Shown: piece after piece, positions 63,501-64,000 of the stretch
How positions within the stretch are numbered: the first letter of the stretch is position 1
How the letters are laid out: every line of letters begins with the position of its first letter
Assembly: GCA_003254925.1 (NCBI GenBank)
Contig: QANZ01015611.1
Span: 31,572 to 95,571, forward strand
DNA: 64,000 nucleotides
From: Chamaecrista fasciculata
Taxonomy: Eukaryota > Streptophyta > Magnoliopsida > Fabales > Fabaceae
Reading direction: 5' to 3'
Program-made: the position numbers and the translations under genes
The notes under the pieces: generated by a model
What the model was told of the DNA's origin: nothing
The model's input: the letters and a program-made list of their open reading frames with translations, nothing else
The model's database searches: none

Positions 63501-63755
63501 ACTCCTGTCGTGTGTCTTTCTGCAATTAGTTTCTTTTTAAGCAGAAGTGTACTCATTACTTGTCTGTCTTAACTAGTTTGATTATTTGACGCGAGGTGTT
63601 TGATTTCTTTTCTTTGGAAAAATGGTATGCAGAATCTGAAGCCGAATGATGTTACCCTAGAAAAAGCACTAGAATATTTGTCAGGTAAAGACGTGAGACT
63701 AAGTGGTCGGCCAAAAAACAAACCTAAGGTTGAGGAAGCCGTTGAAGCTTTCTAA
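48538..63755 (+). CDS. Bacterial-type (type IA) DNA topoisomerase, probably organellar
   Basis: Relaxes negative supercoils by cutting one strand through a 5'-phosphotyrosine. 22 exons, 1,158 residues: 48538-48630, 49497-50255, 50348-50757, 51440-52091, 52262-52348, 53347-53393, 53713-53822, 53947-54047, 54920-55012, 55504-55587, 55888-55971, 56110-56178, 56661-56720, 57006-57077, 57282-57389, 57782-57858, 59343-59426, 61486-61597, 61704-61793, 62414-62479, 63088-63183, 63633-63755. The Ser/Arg-rich N-terminus (MIKWQRSLLYSTTASTSP) looks like a mitochondrial/plastid transit peptide. A Lys/Ser-rich linker leads to TOPRIM: VVIVESVTKAK (Glu ~357) and DPDRE (Asp 430/432, Glu 434). The active-site Tyr is ~660 in LITYIRTDG. 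Later come GIGRPSTYATTL, a four-Cys zinc ribbon (CPSC...CDQHPKC), and C-terminal repeats ending SKSGFSVRHRRAMAPIPK. Arabidopsis At4g31210 is of this type. All junctions keep frame; intron 17 holds an LTR element. Confidence 0.93.
49387..49430 (+). repeat. Poly-T tract with one undetermined base
   Basis: About 44 T with an N at 49414, about 65 bp before the exon 2 acceptor in topoisomerase intron 1. The inverted duplicate has only about 12 at this spot. The true length is uncertain. Confidence 0.9.
60022..61310 (+). mobile_element. Short non-autonomous LTR retrotransposon (TRIM/LARD-like, copia-type priming)
   Basis: LTRs 60022-60273 (252 bp) and 61079-61310 (232 bp), both TGTTGAGAAATC...AAAATCAACA, with a 5-bp duplication ATACT (60017-60021, 61311-61315). 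The primer-binding site TGGTATCAGAGCCTGG (60274-60289) matches the initiator Met tRNA type used by copia elements, and the polypurine tract GAGGGGGAG precedes the 3' LTR. The 0.8-kb interior encodes no gag or pol. It has a GC-rich block (60400-60610) and an ~85-bp imperfect tandem duplication starting GGCCCCTGAGGTTC (about 60718-60890). The LTRs differ by a ~20-bp deletion and scattered changes. Sense orientation within topoisomerase intron 17. Confidence 0.88.
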
Positions 63756-64000
63756 GTTTTGATCAGATAAAATAGCACAAGGAGTTTTTGCATTTTATGG
63801 TTTAATTAATGTCTTTGCTGCGTCGATATTTTCCTTTTGGCTTTTGCTGCTTGAGAACTGTCTCAGCTCCAAGATGCCACCTGAGAGATTCTTTTACGGA
63901 TCCAAGACTACTGAGTTAAACTGTACGCATTTTTTGTCATGTTAGCATTATTATTCCATTTTTTTTAATAATAACAGTAGCTTATCTTTAAAATATATAG
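63756..64000 (+). other. 3' flank of topoisomerase gene
   Basis: Probable 3' UTR and polyadenylation region. AT-rich with no recognised signal that I can place confidently; an AATAATAA stretch occurs near 63966. Confidence 0.45.

Overview
This is nuclear DNA from a flowering plant, almost certainly a eudicot. The genes are split by GT-AG introns, the sequence between them is very AT-rich, and the proteins (plant sugar-phosphate translocator, UBP23/25-class deubiquitinase, nicotianamine synthase, tau-class GST, organellar type IA topoisomerase) and mobile elements (Athila-like, copia solo LTR, RTE LINE, tRNA-derived SINE, Helitron, MULE and hAT MITEs) are all plant types. I cannot name the species. 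One N inside a poly-T tract suggests a draft assembly. All gene models were built by hand from splice sites and reading-frame continuity.

Layout. 1-2.25 kb: 3' two-thirds of a sugar-phosphate/phosphate translocator of the At3g14410 type (+). 2.25-10.9 kb: intergenic DNA packed with inverted-repeat elements, several with 9-bp target duplications (Mutator-like); one of them (6843-8588) carries a captured fragment of a class I small heat-shock protein gene. A tRNA-derived SINE interrupted by a hAT-like MITE lies just upstream of the next gene. 10.9-20.4 kb: ubiquitin-specific protease of the UBP23/UBP25 type (+), 8 exons, with a 5.2-kb last intron holding a hAT MITE, an RTE LINE tail and a 176-bp Helitron. 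22.56-32.67 kb: a complete LTR-to-LTR Athila-like element with only decayed gag and protease and no visible reverse transcriptase, itself split by a 2.04-kb copia solo LTR. 32.9-33.8 kb: intronless nicotianamine synthase (-), lacking the usual C-terminal tail. 34-41 kb: gene-free, with MULE and hAT elements and LTR fragments. 41.4-43.5 kb: two-exon tau-class glutathione transferase (+). 43.7-48.5 kb: MITEs, an LTR fragment, and an inverted duplicate of topoisomerase intron 1/exon 2. 48.5-63.8 kb: 22-exon bacterial-type (type IA) DNA topoisomerase, probably organelle-targeted (+), with a short non-autonomous LTR element in intron 17.

The genes do not form a pathway; they are independent housekeeping or stress genes. 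The translocator and UBP appear to keep an ancient neighbour pairing (as I recall, UBP25 is At3g14400, next to At3g14410). The most notable features are the sHSP-carrying Pack-MULE, the pol-less Athila-like element, the long inverted duplication facing the topoisomerase gene, the tail-less NAS, and a family of hAT-like MITEs with related ends and subterminal tandem motifs.
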